Shown here: piece by piece, positions 1-8,493 of the stretch
Numbering within the stretch: position 1 is the stretch's first letter
How the letters are laid out: each line of letters begins with the position of its first letter
DNA from: Fen-1273 sp963837815
Lineage (GTDB): Bacteria; Bacteroidota; Ignavibacteria; UBA10030; UBA6906
DNA: 64,000 nt
Reading direction: 5' to 3'
Assembly: GCA_963837815.1 (NCBI GenBank)
Contig: CAWIOS010000013.1
Coordinates: 1,116,001-1,180,000, forward strand
Translations under genes and position numbers: made by a program
The notes under the pieces: generated by a model
Told to the model about the DNA's origin: nothing
Database searches by the model: none
What the model saw: only the letters and a program-made list of their open reading frames with translations

Positions 1-488
1 CGGTACCACTTCGCCACGACGAGGGTTCTGACCCGTTTCGTCCAGACGTCGATGCCGTTGTTCAATTCCGACGCGAACGCCGGGCCGTACATCCGGTACG
101 CGATCCGGTCATTCTCCCACGCATAGTCTTCGCGCGGAAGGACGAACATCCCGGCCACACGGCTCGCGTGAGGCGTGTCCGCGACCTTTACGCCGGTCAC
201 GATGAATTCCCTCCGCGCGCCAGGCGCGAAGTCGGACTGGAAAAGAAGCTCCCCCTCCGACGCCTGGGAAATGATGGGAACCGCTGAACCGCGGGCGGTG
301 ACAACGAATCCGCCGCCGGGGTTCTCCCCGCTGACATGCATGAGGTCGCCCAGGCGGACCTCCACTGTTTCCCCGGGACGCGAAACCCGGGATGGATTTG
401 TCACGGTGACAAGCGCCCGCTTCGTCTGGCCGGGGCACTGTGCAAGAATGAGCAGGCCGCACATGGCGGCGATTACGATCCGGTTCAC
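1..488 (-). CDS. DUF4861-type protein, 3' end outside window
   Basis: Reading leftward from a GTG at 488, the frame stays open to base 1 (about 162 residues visible). The start is preceded by a GGGGAGGGA ribosome site and follows the kdgK stop by 25 bases, so it is the next gene of the operon. Residues 1-20 form a signal peptide with a Cys-containing end (CGLLILAQC). The segment WENDRIAYRMYGPA is typical of DUF4861, a family that accompanies pectin and rhamnogalacturonan loci. The biochemical role of the family is not known to me; placement after KDG kinase suggests a periplasmic part in pectin use. The GTG start and a frame conflict with longer opposite-strand frames explain why it is easily missed. 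Confidence 0.75.
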   Translation of the reverse strand, partial: MNRIVIAAMCGLLILAQCPGQTKRALVTVTNPSRVSRPGETVEVRLGDLMHVSGENPGGGFVVTARGSAVPIISQASEGELLFQSDFAPGARREFIVTGVKVADTPHASRVAGMFVLPREDYAWENDRIAYRMYGPAFASELNNGIDVWTKRVRTLVVAKWY

Positions 489-513
489 CGGTCCCTCCCC
501 TCTTTGTGGAGGA

Positions 514-1602
514 CTAACGCTGTATGCGCGCCGAACCGCCCCTGGCAAACGCGCGCACCTGTTCAAGTGTCGCCATCGTCGTATCTCCGGGGAACGTCGT
601 CAGGAGCGCCCCGTGCGCCCAGCCGAGCTTCACCGCCTCTTCCGTCGGCTCACCCGAAAGGAGTCCGTAGAAGAATCCGCTCGCAAATCCGTCGCCACCA
701 CCGACCCGATCCAGGACGTCGAGCTCGCACTCCGGCGCCCTGAAGGCCTTCCCCGCCGCCCATGCCACCGCACTCCACCGGTGCCGGTTCGTCGAATGCA
801 CTTCCCTGAGCGTCGTCGACACCACCCGGACGTCCGGGTACCGGGACGAAAGCCCGTCGATCATGCCGAGGAAGACTTCCGGGTCGAGCTTCGACGAGGA
901 CGAGGCCTTCGGTCCGGGAATGCCAAGTCCCTTCTGGAGATCCTCTTCATTTCCCACGAGCACGTCGACATTCCGGACGATCCTGTCAAGCACATCGACC
1001 GCCTTCTTTTCCCCCCCCCAGATGCTCCAGAGTTTTTCCCTGAAATTGAGATCGAAACTCACGACCGCGCCGGCTTTCCGGGCGGCGGTCATCGCCTCGA
1101 TAATCAGCTCTCCCGTTGTCGCCGAAAGGGACGCGAATATCCCCCCGCTGTGGAACCACCGGACGCCGCTCCCGGAAAATATCGTCCCCCAGTCGAAATC
1201 GCCGGGGCGAAGCTGTGCCGCCGCCTCGTTGGCCCTGTTGTAGAAGACGACCGGCCCACGTATCCCGTGCCCCCTGTCGCTGTACACCGTGGCGATGTTC
1301 GGCCCGTTGACGCCGTTGTGCCTGAACACGCGGTAGAATGGCTTCACCCCCATCGCCTTCACGCGCTCGGCAACGAGATCGCCCACCGGGTAGTCCACGA
1401 TCGCCGTCGCAATCCCCGTGTTCATTCTGAAGCAATCGGAGAGGTTGGCGGCGACGTTGTATTCGCCGCCGCTCACGTGTATCTGGCATTCCGCCGCCTT
1501 CCGGAACGGGATGATGCCGGGGTCAAGCCTGTGCACAAGCGCCCCGAGTGAAAGAAGATCGAGAGCCCCTCCAGCGGGGCGTATGTTCAGAACGCTTTCC
1601 AT
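514..1602 (-). CDS. kdgK: 2-keto-3-deoxygluconate kinase (PfkB family)
   Basis: This is a PfkB-type sugar kinase. The anion-hole/catalytic motif VGGGDGFASGFFYGLL lies near residue 310, and an N-terminal substrate region with SGGEYNVAANL lies near residue 45. It would phosphorylate 2-keto-3-deoxygluconate to KDPG in the cytoplasm, the last shared step of galacturonate, glucuronate and unsaturated-uronate breakdown before aldolase cleavage. The start at 1602 follows an AAAGGA site; an upstream ATG at 1629 is possible. The assignment to KDG rather than another sugar rests on the neighbouring kduI, kduD and uxaC. No KDPG aldolase is visible in the window. Confidence 0.82.
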   Translation of the reverse strand: MESVLNIRPAGGALDLLSLGALVHRLDPGIIPFRKAAECQIHVSGGEYNVAANLSDCFRMNTGIATAIVDYPVGDLVAERVKAMGVKPFYRVFRHNGVNGPNIATVYSDRGHGIRGPVVFYNRANEAAAQLRPGDFDWGTIFSGSGVRWFHSGGIFASLSATTGELIIEAMTAARKAGAVVSFDLNFREKLWSIWGGEKKAVDVLDRIVRNVDVLVGNEEDLQKGLGIPGPKASSSSKLDPEVFLGMIDGLSSRYPDVRVVSTTLREVHSTNRHRWSAVAWAAGKAFRAPECELDVLDRVGGGDGFASGFFYGLLSGEPTEEAVKLGWAHGALLTTFPGDTTMATLEQVRAFARGGSARIQR

Positions 1603-1644
1603 GTTCCATTCCTTTCTGGTTCGACGCAACCGCCCGGCCTGACC

Positions 1645-2904
1645 TCAGGCGCCGAGTCTGTACAGGTCCTGCCCGGCATTCTCAACGAGTAGGTCGCCGT
1701 GCGATGGATGATGCCGCCACGACGCAATGTCGACGGAGCGGGGATCCCTGTAGCCCAGGTTCACCCCCCTGCAGACCTCTTCCGGTATCCCGGTCGCAAG
1801 CGTCACGGCGATGCGCGGCCGTTCCACACCCCCGGTAAACGTGCCAATGCCACGGACGTTCGTGGAATGAGCGAGTATGAGCCTGGGCTCGCCCCGGAAG
1901 CGCTCCCACTGCCCGAGGAAAAAATCCCGGACATGGTACCCGATCCGCCGTATCGCCTCCCCGTGGACGAACGAGATCTCCCGGATCTGGGGGCCGTAAA
2001 TGATCAGCTCACCCCCGTCGGCGACGACCGGCTCGAGCTTGTACATCGCCTTCCCCCCGACCCAGAGCTCCTCGTAAATGTCCGGGGTGACGCCGAGGAC
2101 CCGTTCGGCGGGGCCCGCGACGTGCCTGATGTGAAGCTTCGCCGAGTAGTCGGCCGCTCTTGACCAGGCTTCTTCGGGGGCGCCGGCGAAAAGGCAGGAG
2201 ATGCGGTTCCGGTCGTCCACCGCAAACGCGAAACACGTGCGGGGAACCGGAACGAGCGCGGCGGCCCTGTCGATCACCCGCCGGGTCGGCGTATCCTTCA
2301 CCCCGTTGACCGCGGGGTTTGTGATCACCGCGGCCAGCCAGTGGAACGTCTCGATGATGTCGACCCCGCCGACTCCCGGGAAGAAGTACTTGTTCCCCCC
2401 GGCGAACCCCATCGCCTCGTGCGGCACAACGGGGCTGACGATCAGGACGTGGTCGTATTCGAGGACCGCCCGGTTTATCGTCACCGGAATGTCCTCTTCG
2501 AAGAGCCCCCCGGTGAGCGCGCGGATTTCTGGACCGGGGATCGTGCCGATGTTCCTGAGTGCAGCGGGATTGTCGTGCTCGTGCGCGATGAGCTTCACGT
2601 TTCCGTACGTCGTCCTGTGCTCGCCGGGCGTGATCCCGATGTGCTTGTAGAGCCGCTCGGGTTCCATCGCCCTGTGCGTCCCCGTGGCAACGAGGTAATC
2701 CAGGCAGGCGACCTCACGGCCGAGTATGCCGTAGAGCGTGCGGAAAAAGAGGTCGACCGGCGCGTGCCGCGTGTGATCGGGGATGAGGACGAGAACCCTC
2801 TTCCCGCGCAGATCGAGCGCGGAGAGCGCTTCCCTGCAGATCTCCTCTACCGCCGCCGCGGTCAGCGGCGTCTCGAGCGAGCCCTTCCCGAAAATTCCGT
2901 TCAT
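1645..2904 (-). CDS. LarA-family nickel-dependent racemase/epimerase
   Basis: A 419-residue LarA-like protein (DUF2088). The DHTRHAP motif at 43-49 corresponds to the family's DxTRPxP. His96, His162, Lys172 and His188 align, at a constant offset of 12, with the catalytic His108, His174, Lys184 and His200 of Lactiplantibacillus LarA. The family uses a nickel-pincer nucleotide to move hydride at C2 of 2-hydroxy acids, and known members include lactate racemase and D-gluconate 2-epimerase. Its place between KDG kinase and a mannonate-type oxidoreductase suggests an aldonate such as mannonate/gluconate as substrate; this is inference. The start at 2904 has a strong GGAGG site. The cofactor genes larB, larC and larE are not in the window. 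Confidence 0.85.
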   Translation of the reverse strand: MNGIFGKGSLETPLTAAAVEEICREALSALDLRGKRVLVLIPDHTRHAPVDLFFRTLYGILGREVACLDYLVATGTHRAMEPERLYKHIGITPGEHRTTYGNVKLIAHEHDNPAALRNIGTIPGPEIRALTGGLFEEDIPVTINRAVLEYDHVLIVSPVVPHEAMGFAGGNKYFFPGVGGVDIIETFHWLAAVITNPAVNGVKDTPTRRVIDRAAALVPVPRTCFAFAVDDRNRISCLFAGAPEEAWSRAADYSAKLHIRHVAGPAERVLGVTPDIYEELWVGGKAMYKLEPVVADGGELIIYGPQIREISFVHGEAIRRIGYHVRDFFLGQWERFRGEPRLILAHSTNVRGIGTFTGGVERPRIAVTLATGIPEEVCRGVNLGYRDPRSVDIASWRHHPSHGDLLVENAGQDLYRLGA

Positions 2905-2914
2905 CCCAGCCTCC

Positions 2915-3748
2915 TCAGACTCCGCTGTATGCCGAAAACCCGCCGTCGACGGGGACAACAATGCCCGTGACGAATTTCGAGGCGGGGGAAAGGAGCCAGA
3001 GCACCGTCCCCAGGAGATCTTCGGGTTCGCCGAACCGGCCCGCCGGCGTATGATCGATGATCTTCCTTCCCCGTTCCGTCAGATTGTTGGTCTCCCGGTC
3101 GGTCAGCAGGAACCGGTTCTGGTTCGTCAGGAAGAAGCCGGGGGCAATCGCGTTCACGCGTATGTTCGGCGAGACCTCCTGCGCCATGTACACGGCGAGC
3201 CACTGCGTGAAGTTGCTGACCGCCGCCTTGGCCGCCGAGTAGGCCGCTATCCTTGTCAGCGGACGAAACGCGTTCATCGAGGAAACGTTCAGTATCACCC
3301 CTTCGGCCCGCTCCGCCATATGCTTCCCCACCACCTGCGAGGGGATCATCGTCCCGAGGATGTTCAGGTCTGACACGAACCTGAGGGCGTCGGGCGGAAT
3401 GTCGAAGAATGTGTTCCCTCCCAGCGAGGTCGCCCGGGGATCGTTCCCGCCGGCGGCGTTGACGAGCATGTCGATCTTGCCGAACGCGCGTATGACCTCA
3501 CCGGCCGCCGAGCGCATCGTCTCCGGCTTGAGAACGTCGCCGTAGACGACGATGGCACGGTCCCCCACGGGTTCAATCCGTTTCATGAGCGGCCCGGCAA
3601 GCGAAGGGTCCCGGTCGACGACGGCGATCCGTGCGTTGCATCCGAAGAGTGCGCACGCCATTTCCCCCGCGAGAACGCCCGCCCCTCCCGTCAGCATGAC
3701 CGATTTTCCCGCAAAATCGTAGAGCTTCTGTATGTCTTCAATATTCAC
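2915..3748 (-). CDS. SDR oxidoreductase, probable D-mannonate oxidoreductase (fructuronate reductase)
   Basis: A 277-residue classical short-chain dehydrogenase. It has the nucleotide motif TGGAGVLAG at 20-28, NAAG near 97, a catalytic Ser (NVSSMNAF) and YSAAK, and ends with the usual VDGG stretch. It resembles the SDR-type mannonate oxidoreductases that replace UxuB in many Bacteroidota and Firmicutes and reduce fructuronate to mannonate. The gene lies 10 bases before the LarA-like gene and 87 bases after kduI. Which uronate it reduces is inferred from uxaE and uxaC upstream. A mannonate or altronate dehydratase is missing from the window. Confidence 0.72.
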   Translation of the reverse strand: MNIEDIQKLYDFAGKSVMLTGGAGVLAGEMACALFGCNARIAVVDRDPSLAGPLMKRIEPVGDRAIVVYGDVLKPETMRSAAGEVIRAFGKIDMLVNAAGGNDPRATSLGGNTFFDIPPDALRFVSDLNILGTMIPSQVVGKHMAERAEGVILNVSSMNAFRPLTRIAAYSAAKAAVSNFTQWLAVYMAQEVSPNIRVNAIAPGFFLTNQNRFLLTDRETNNLTERGRKIIDHTPAGRFGEPEDLLGTVLWLLSPASKFVTGIVVPVDGGFSAYSGV

Positions 3749-3835
3749 GGATGTTCACCCCTGTCAGTTCGAACGCATCAGTCCACGCCGCGGTGATCGC
3801 CGCAGTGGTAGCCTCGATCACGGTCGCGGATGGTT

Positions 3836-4668
3836 TCACTTCAGCTCCTTCATGTCGACGGGGTCCATATCGGAGAATTCCTGGTTCTCCCCCCCATCGC
3901 CCAGACGAACGAGTAGCTGTGCGTGCCCGCAGCCGCATGGATCGACCATGCGGGAGAAATCACCGCCTCGCGGTTCCGCACAACGAGCGAACGGGTCTCC
4001 TCCGGTTTCCCCATGAGGTGCATCGCGACGGCGTCTGCAGGGAGCCCGAAGTACAGGTACACCTCCGTCCGCCTCATGTGCGTGTGCGGGGGCATTGTGT
4101 TCCAGACGCTTCCTTTGTCCAGCTCCGTGATCCCCATGACGAGCTGGCAGCTCCTGATTCCCCCGGCATGGATATACCTGCGGATCGTCCTGGAATTGGC
4201 GGCGGACGCCGTTCCCAGAACAGCGGACTCGGCATCCGCGCGCCGGGCAAGCGCGGTGGGAAATGCCGTATGCGCCGGGAACGAGACAAAATAGAACTGC
4301 GCGGGACGGAGCGGGTCAGCGCTCGAAAACTGTATCCCCTTCACGCCTCTCCCGATGTACAGAACGTCCCCTTCAGGGAGCACGAAGCGTCCTTCGCCGG
4401 TCGCGACGCTCCCGTCCCCTCCCACGTTGACAACGCCGATCTCGCGACGCTCGGCGAAGAACTCCGCCGCCATCTCCTTCCGTGGCGCCTCAAGCGGGAG
4501 CGATCCCCCGAGCGGCACCGCCCCGCCGACGATCGCCCTGTCGGCATCGCAGTAGACCGTTGTCACCCGCCCCGGAACAAACAGGTTCTCGAACAGAAAC
4601 GCCCTTCGCAATTCCGCCGTCGTCATCCGGGCGTAGGTCACGTCATCCGGGCTCGTGCGCAATTCCAT
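3836..4668 (-). CDS. kduI: 5-keto-4-deoxyuronate isomerase, frame broken near its end
   Basis: Cupin-fold KduI of normal length (~277 residues) that converts 5-keto-4-deoxyuronate, the product of pectate lyase and unsaturated glucuronyl hydrolase action, to 2,5-diketo-3-deoxygluconate. The metal site is visible as HTHMRRTEVY, with a further His in SIHAAAGTH. As written, the frame runs off into a short wrong tail ending at 3850. Adding one G to the 7-G run (3889-3895 on the plus strand) restores the family ending GENQEFSDMDPV and a TGA at 3836-3838. The gene is therefore probably intact, with one base missed in the run. It is followed by the SDR gene and preceded by kduD. Confidence 0.88.
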
Positions 4669-4698
4669 CGTGATGCTCTCCCTTTCCTGTCGTCCGCG

Positions 4699-5460
4699 TT
4701 ATCTCGCCAGCCATCCGCCGTCCACGACGAGAATGTGGCCGGTAACATAATCGGAGGCCGCGGACGCGAGAAAGACCGCGGCGCCCTGCAGATCCTCCGG
4801 GACCCCCCACCGCCCCGCCGGGATGCGGTCGAGTATCGCCCCGGAGCGGGCGGGATCCTCGCGGAGAGCCTTCGTGTTGTTCGTCGCCATGTACCCCGGT
4901 GCTATGGCGTTGACCCCTATCCCTTCGGCGGCCCACTCGTTGGCGAGCGCCTTCGTGATCTGCGCCACCGCGCCTTTGCTCGCGGCATAGGAGGGGACGA
5001 GTATCCCCCCCTGAAACGCAAGGAGCGATGCGATGTTGATGATCTTCCCGTAACGCCGTTTCTTCATGTCGCGCGCCGCGGCCTGCGCCAGGAAGAACAC
5101 GGAACGGGCGTTCAGCGTCATCACGTCGTCCCAGTCCTTCTCGGAGAAATCAATTGCTGGCGTCCGGCGGATGATCCCTGCGTTGTTTATGAGTATGTCG
5201 ACCTTTCCGAATTCCCTGACTGCCGCCTCCACCGCCTGCGCCGGCGCCCCCCGCTGTGCGAGATCGAGCCCAAGGGAGGCCGCCCGCCTTCCCATCAAAC
5301 GGACCTCGTCCCCCACTGCCCCGCCCGCGGCATGATCGACAAGGAACACGTCCGCACCCGCGGAGGCGAGCGCAAGCGTCATCCCCCGCCCGAGCCCCGT
5401 GCCCGCGCCCGTGATCAGCGCGGCCTTTCCCGAGAGATCGAAGAGGCCGATCATCGCCAC
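4699..5460 (-). CDS. kduD: 2-keto-3-deoxygluconate (KDG) dehydrogenase
   Basis: A 253-residue SDR with TGAGTGLGRGM at 17-27, NNAG near 93 and YAASK as catalytic Tyr/Lys. It follows the KduD pattern closely (LFDLSGKAALITG, NNAGIIRR, VVDGGWLAR). It reduces 2,5-diketo-3-deoxygluconate to 2-keto-3-deoxygluconate with NADH, the step after KduI. The kduD start overlaps the end of uxaC by 10 bases and kduI starts 30 bases after its stop, so the three are translationally close. An internal ATG at 5454 is an alternative start. Confidence 0.9.
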   Translation of the reverse strand: MAMIGLFDLSGKAALITGAGTGLGRGMTLALASAGADVFLVDHAAGGAVGDEVRLMGRRAASLGLDLAQRGAPAQAVEAAVREFGKVDILINNAGIIRRTPAIDFSEKDWDDVMTLNARSVFFLAQAAARDMKKRRYGKIINIASLLAFQGGILVPSYAASKGAVAQITKALANEWAAEGIGVNAIAPGYMATNNTKALREDPARSGAILDRIPAGRWGVPEDLQGAAVFLASAASDYVTGHILVVDGGWLAR

Positions 5461-6935
5461 GCTCCTCCGGCACCGCCGGTCGCCGCAGCCTGCGCGCCGG
5501 GAACCGCCGATGCCGCTCCCCGGTCCGGAAATCGGAAATATCGTCGTGCGTTGAAGTAACAGATGTCACGAACAATCCCCCCGACAAGTCCGGCGTCCCC
5601 CGGGATGAGTCCCCGGGCCATGTCGTCACCGAGGAGGCTGCAGAGCAGCCGGCGGAAATACTCGTGGCGGGGGTACGAGAGGAAGCTCCGTGAATCGGTC
5701 ACCATCCCGACGAACTGGCTCAGGAGTCCCATGTTCGAAAGCGCGCCGATCTGCCGGGTCATCCCGTCCGCCTGATCGAGGAACCACCATGCGGGCCCGT
5801 ACTGGATTTTTCCGGGAACACGGCCGTCCTGGAAATTTCCCGCCATCGCCGCAAACACCTCATTGTCCCGGGGGTTGAGATTATAGAGTATCGTCCTGGC
5901 CAGCCGGTTGTCCCTGTCGAGCGAATCCAGAAACGCGGCAAGAGGACGCGCCACTTCCGCGTCGCCGATGGAATCGAACCCCGAATCAGGGCCGAGCGAC
6001 CGCATCATCCGGGAGTTCGTGTTCCTGAGCGCCCCGATGTGGAATTGCTGGACCCATCCCTTTTCCCAGTCCATGACCGCCATATCGCGGAGGATCGCAG
6101 ACCGGAGGCCAGGAACTGCCGCCGCATCGGGGTGTTCCCCCCGGAGAAGCCGTGCGAATGCCGCCTCCAACGCCGCGGAGGAGCACTCCGCGCTCCCGAT
6201 GCTCTCGATTCCGTGATCCGAAAGCCTGCATCCCCGGGCATGAAAGTAGTCGTGCCGTTGTTTCAGGGCGGCGATAAAATCCGCGTACCGGGCGATCTCC
6301 GCTCCGGACGCCGACGCAAGCTCCGTGCAGAACCGGGCAAACACGTCCGGCCGTTCCAGTGCAAGTCCCCTGTCGGGGCGGAACGTCGGAAGCACCTGCA
6401 CGCGCATCGAAGAGTCCCCCGCCAGAAGCGCATGATGCTCCAGCGCGTCGACAGGGTCATCGGATGTGCAGACCACTTCGACGTTCATCTGCGTGAGTAT
6501 CCCCCTGACGGAGAATTCCGGAGAAGCGAGCTTCGCGTTGCACGCCTCCCAGATCTCCTTCGCGGTGGACGGCCCGAGAAGCCTGTCCTCCACACCGAAG
6601 GGGCGCCGCAGTTCCATGTGCGTCCAGTGATAGAGCGGGTTGCGGAGGGTCAGGGGGACGGTGCGGGCCCACTTCTCGAATTTCTCCCACTCGGTCGCGT
6701 CTCCCGTGATGAACCGTTCGTCAACACCGGATGCCCTCATCGCACGCCACTTGTAGTGGTCCCCGGCGAGCCAGATCTGCGTCATCGAGGTGAAACGCCT
6801 GTCGGCGGCGATCTCCGCGGGGGGAAGATGTGAGTGATAGTCGATGATCGGCAGGGGGGCGGCGTACACGTGATAGAGTTCTCTTGCCTGGGGCGTTCCC
6901 AGGAGAAAATCATCGTCGATGAAGTGTTGTCCCAT
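5451..6935 (-). CDS. uxaC: uronate isomerase (glucuronate/galacturonate isomerase)
   Basis: A 494-residue UxaC of the amidohydrolase superfamily. The metal-binding DYHSHL lies near residue 34, followed by the family strings WLAGDHYKWRAMR and TDSRSFLSYPRHEYFRR. It isomerises D-galacturonate to D-tagaturonate and D-glucuronate to D-fructuronate in the cytoplasm. It sits directly after uxaE (2 bases between them), so galacturonate can enter through tagaturonate and then be epimerised to fructuronate. The length is a little above the E. coli enzyme because of a short alanine-rich tail after FRFPDRG. Confidence 0.93.
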   Translation of the reverse strand: MGQHFIDDDFLLGTPQARELYHVYAAPLPIIDYHSHLPPAEIAADRRFTSMTQIWLAGDHYKWRAMRASGVDERFITGDATEWEKFEKWARTVPLTLRNPLYHWTHMELRRPFGVEDRLLGPSTAKEIWEACNAKLASPEFSVRGILTQMNVEVVCTSDDPVDALEHHALLAGDSSMRVQVLPTFRPDRGLALERPDVFARFCTELASASGAEIARYADFIAALKQRHDYFHARGCRLSDHGIESIGSAECSSAALEAAFARLLRGEHPDAAAVPGLRSAILRDMAVMDWEKGWVQQFHIGALRNTNSRMMRSLGPDSGFDSIGDAEVARPLAAFLDSLDRDNRLARTILYNLNPRDNEVFAAMAGNFQDGRVPGKIQYGPAWWFLDQADGMTRQIGALSNMGLLSQFVGMVTDSRSFLSYPRHEYFRRLLCSLLGDDMARGLIPGDAGLVGGIVRDICYFNARRYFRFPDRGAASAVPGAQAAATGGAGGAWR

Positions 6936-6937
6936 TC

Positions 6938-8199
6938 TCAGTCCGGGCCGTCCATCCCCGCAAACAACGGGCCGATGTGGCGGCGATAGATATTGTGAGT
7001 AACGTTCTCTCCCACGGAACCCGCATGCCGCCGGAGGAGCCGGAGGAAATCCTCTCCCATCTCCGCGGCGATTTTGTACCCGACGTGAACAAGCTGGCGG
7101 ACGTCAGGGTTATACCGCGGGCTGGAAGGAGCGTGACGCAACGCCGACGCAAACTCCCCCGCGGTCCAGGAGCCCGCCTCCGCGGGGGAAGGGAGGTTCG
7201 TCCTGTCGATGCGTATCACCCGGAGATACGGCGCGCAGAGTTCGTCAAACCGTCCGAATGACCGCGCATACACCTCTTTCGCAACAAGGAGTCCCTTACC
7301 GCCCGCCTCCGCCAGTCCGATTACCTCCTCCAGCCATGTCGTCCCGGCGGTCTTCAGGTGGAGACCGGCGTCGAATCTCCTCATCGCACCGTGCATGAGG
7401 GGGTAGAGGGAAAACTTATCGCTCCCGCTGTGGACGGAGAGCTTGAGGTCCTCTGGAAGATGAAATGTTCGGACCGCAAAAGCAACGACCGCCAGGTTCT
7501 GCTCGAATTCCTTCAGAAACACTCCCCTGTCCCCGGCGTAATCGACCCCCTTGAGAAACGCACCGGTGAATTTCGGCGCGATCGTCTGCACGGGTATCCC
7601 CTCCGCGGCGATCGCCCCCAGGATGAATAGCAGCTCCCCCGGTGATTGAGGAATATCCGACTCATCGAGGGAGACTTCGGCGACAAACTCCTTCCCCCCT
7701 TCTGCGAGAGGATCCGCCTGTAGACGCGCCCCGCCTCCTTCACGGCACGGACATACCTCGAGGCCACGCCGCGGAGAAACGGCTCATCGGCGACGATCGG
7801 TCCGTCGATTCCGGGAACGCTAAGGGTCCCGGCGACCGGCGCCATCGCATCGAGAAATGACCTGACGGCGTCCGCTGCCGGGGGGAGGCCGATTTCCCCG
7901 GCAACGTCAATTGTGAAGAAGTCACAGGGTTCGATGAACCTGTCCACTGTCGCCCCGCCGATGTGGTCCGCATCCACGCAGTAGGCACCCCCCCACCGGA
8001 GATCTCTGACCGCCCTGTCCGCCTCGCGCCGCGTATCGGCGGGCACCGTCCCGGTGATCACGTGTTCACGGTTGGATTTGTTCCAGACGGGGGTGACCCC
8101 AACGCCGCTTTCGCCGGCCAACACGACCGCCCTGAGCAGCGGGACTCCCTGAAGACCGAACCGGTCGCCTATTCCTATTGAGTATTTGCCGAGTTTCAT
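6938..8199 (-). CDS. uxaE: tagaturonate/fructuronate 3-epimerase, one frameshift
   Basis: First gene of the leftward operon. The N-terminal half (start MKLGKYSIGIGDRFG at 8199) and the C-terminal half (from about 7690 down to 6938, including IPVQTIAPKFTG and LSVHSGSDKFSLYP) match the UxaE family but lie in different frames. The switch falls at a 6-G run (7694-7699 on the plus strand). One added G gives a continuous reading QKGGKEFVAEVSLDESD. UxaE interconverts tagaturonate and fructuronate, joining galacturonate catabolism to the mannonate branch. That fits the presence of a mannonate-type SDR and the lack of altronate genes. Either a one-base sequencing miss or a recent inactivating indel explains the break. 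Confidence 0.85.
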
Positions 8200-8493
8200 A
8201 TTCGCGCGACCTGGTGGTTCGCACACGGGAATCGCAACCGGGAGGATTGAACGGGACGCCCGGAAGAATCTCCCTTCCCCGTCAAAACTATGGTTGACCC
8301 CGCCAAGAATCAACTGTTTTTCGTCCCACCCGCTGAACAACAGAATTTGACCTGATTCCAATGGTTTGCGATGAGGAATTCAGTAGATTACGCGACGGAG
8401 AATCTCACACACCCCCGCCGGCACCCCCTGTCGATCAGGAGGAATGTCTCACGGCTCATCCACCGCAAGAGCAAGCTCAGGAAAGGAACCGCC
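8200..8493. promoter_or_regulatory. divergent intergenic region between the uronate operon and the rhamnosidase gene
   Basis: About 290 bases without a convincing gene separate two divergently read units, so promoters for both must lie here. A TTGACC at 8347 (plus) and a TTTTGACGG on the minus strand (near 8285) are possible -35 elements, but I cannot match a clear -10 to either. The GAAAGGA site before 8494 serves the rhamnosidase. A uronate- or rhamnose-responsive operator is expected but not recognised. Confidence 0.35.

Noticed and set aside
175..1551. 458-codon plus-strand frame opposite the kinase and DUF4861 genes
   Set aside because: High-GC antisense shadow of clear minus-strand genes; no family resemblance.
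3751..5559. 602-codon plus-strand frame
   Set aside because: Antisense shadow of kduI and kduD; arginine/proline-rich and without ribosome site.
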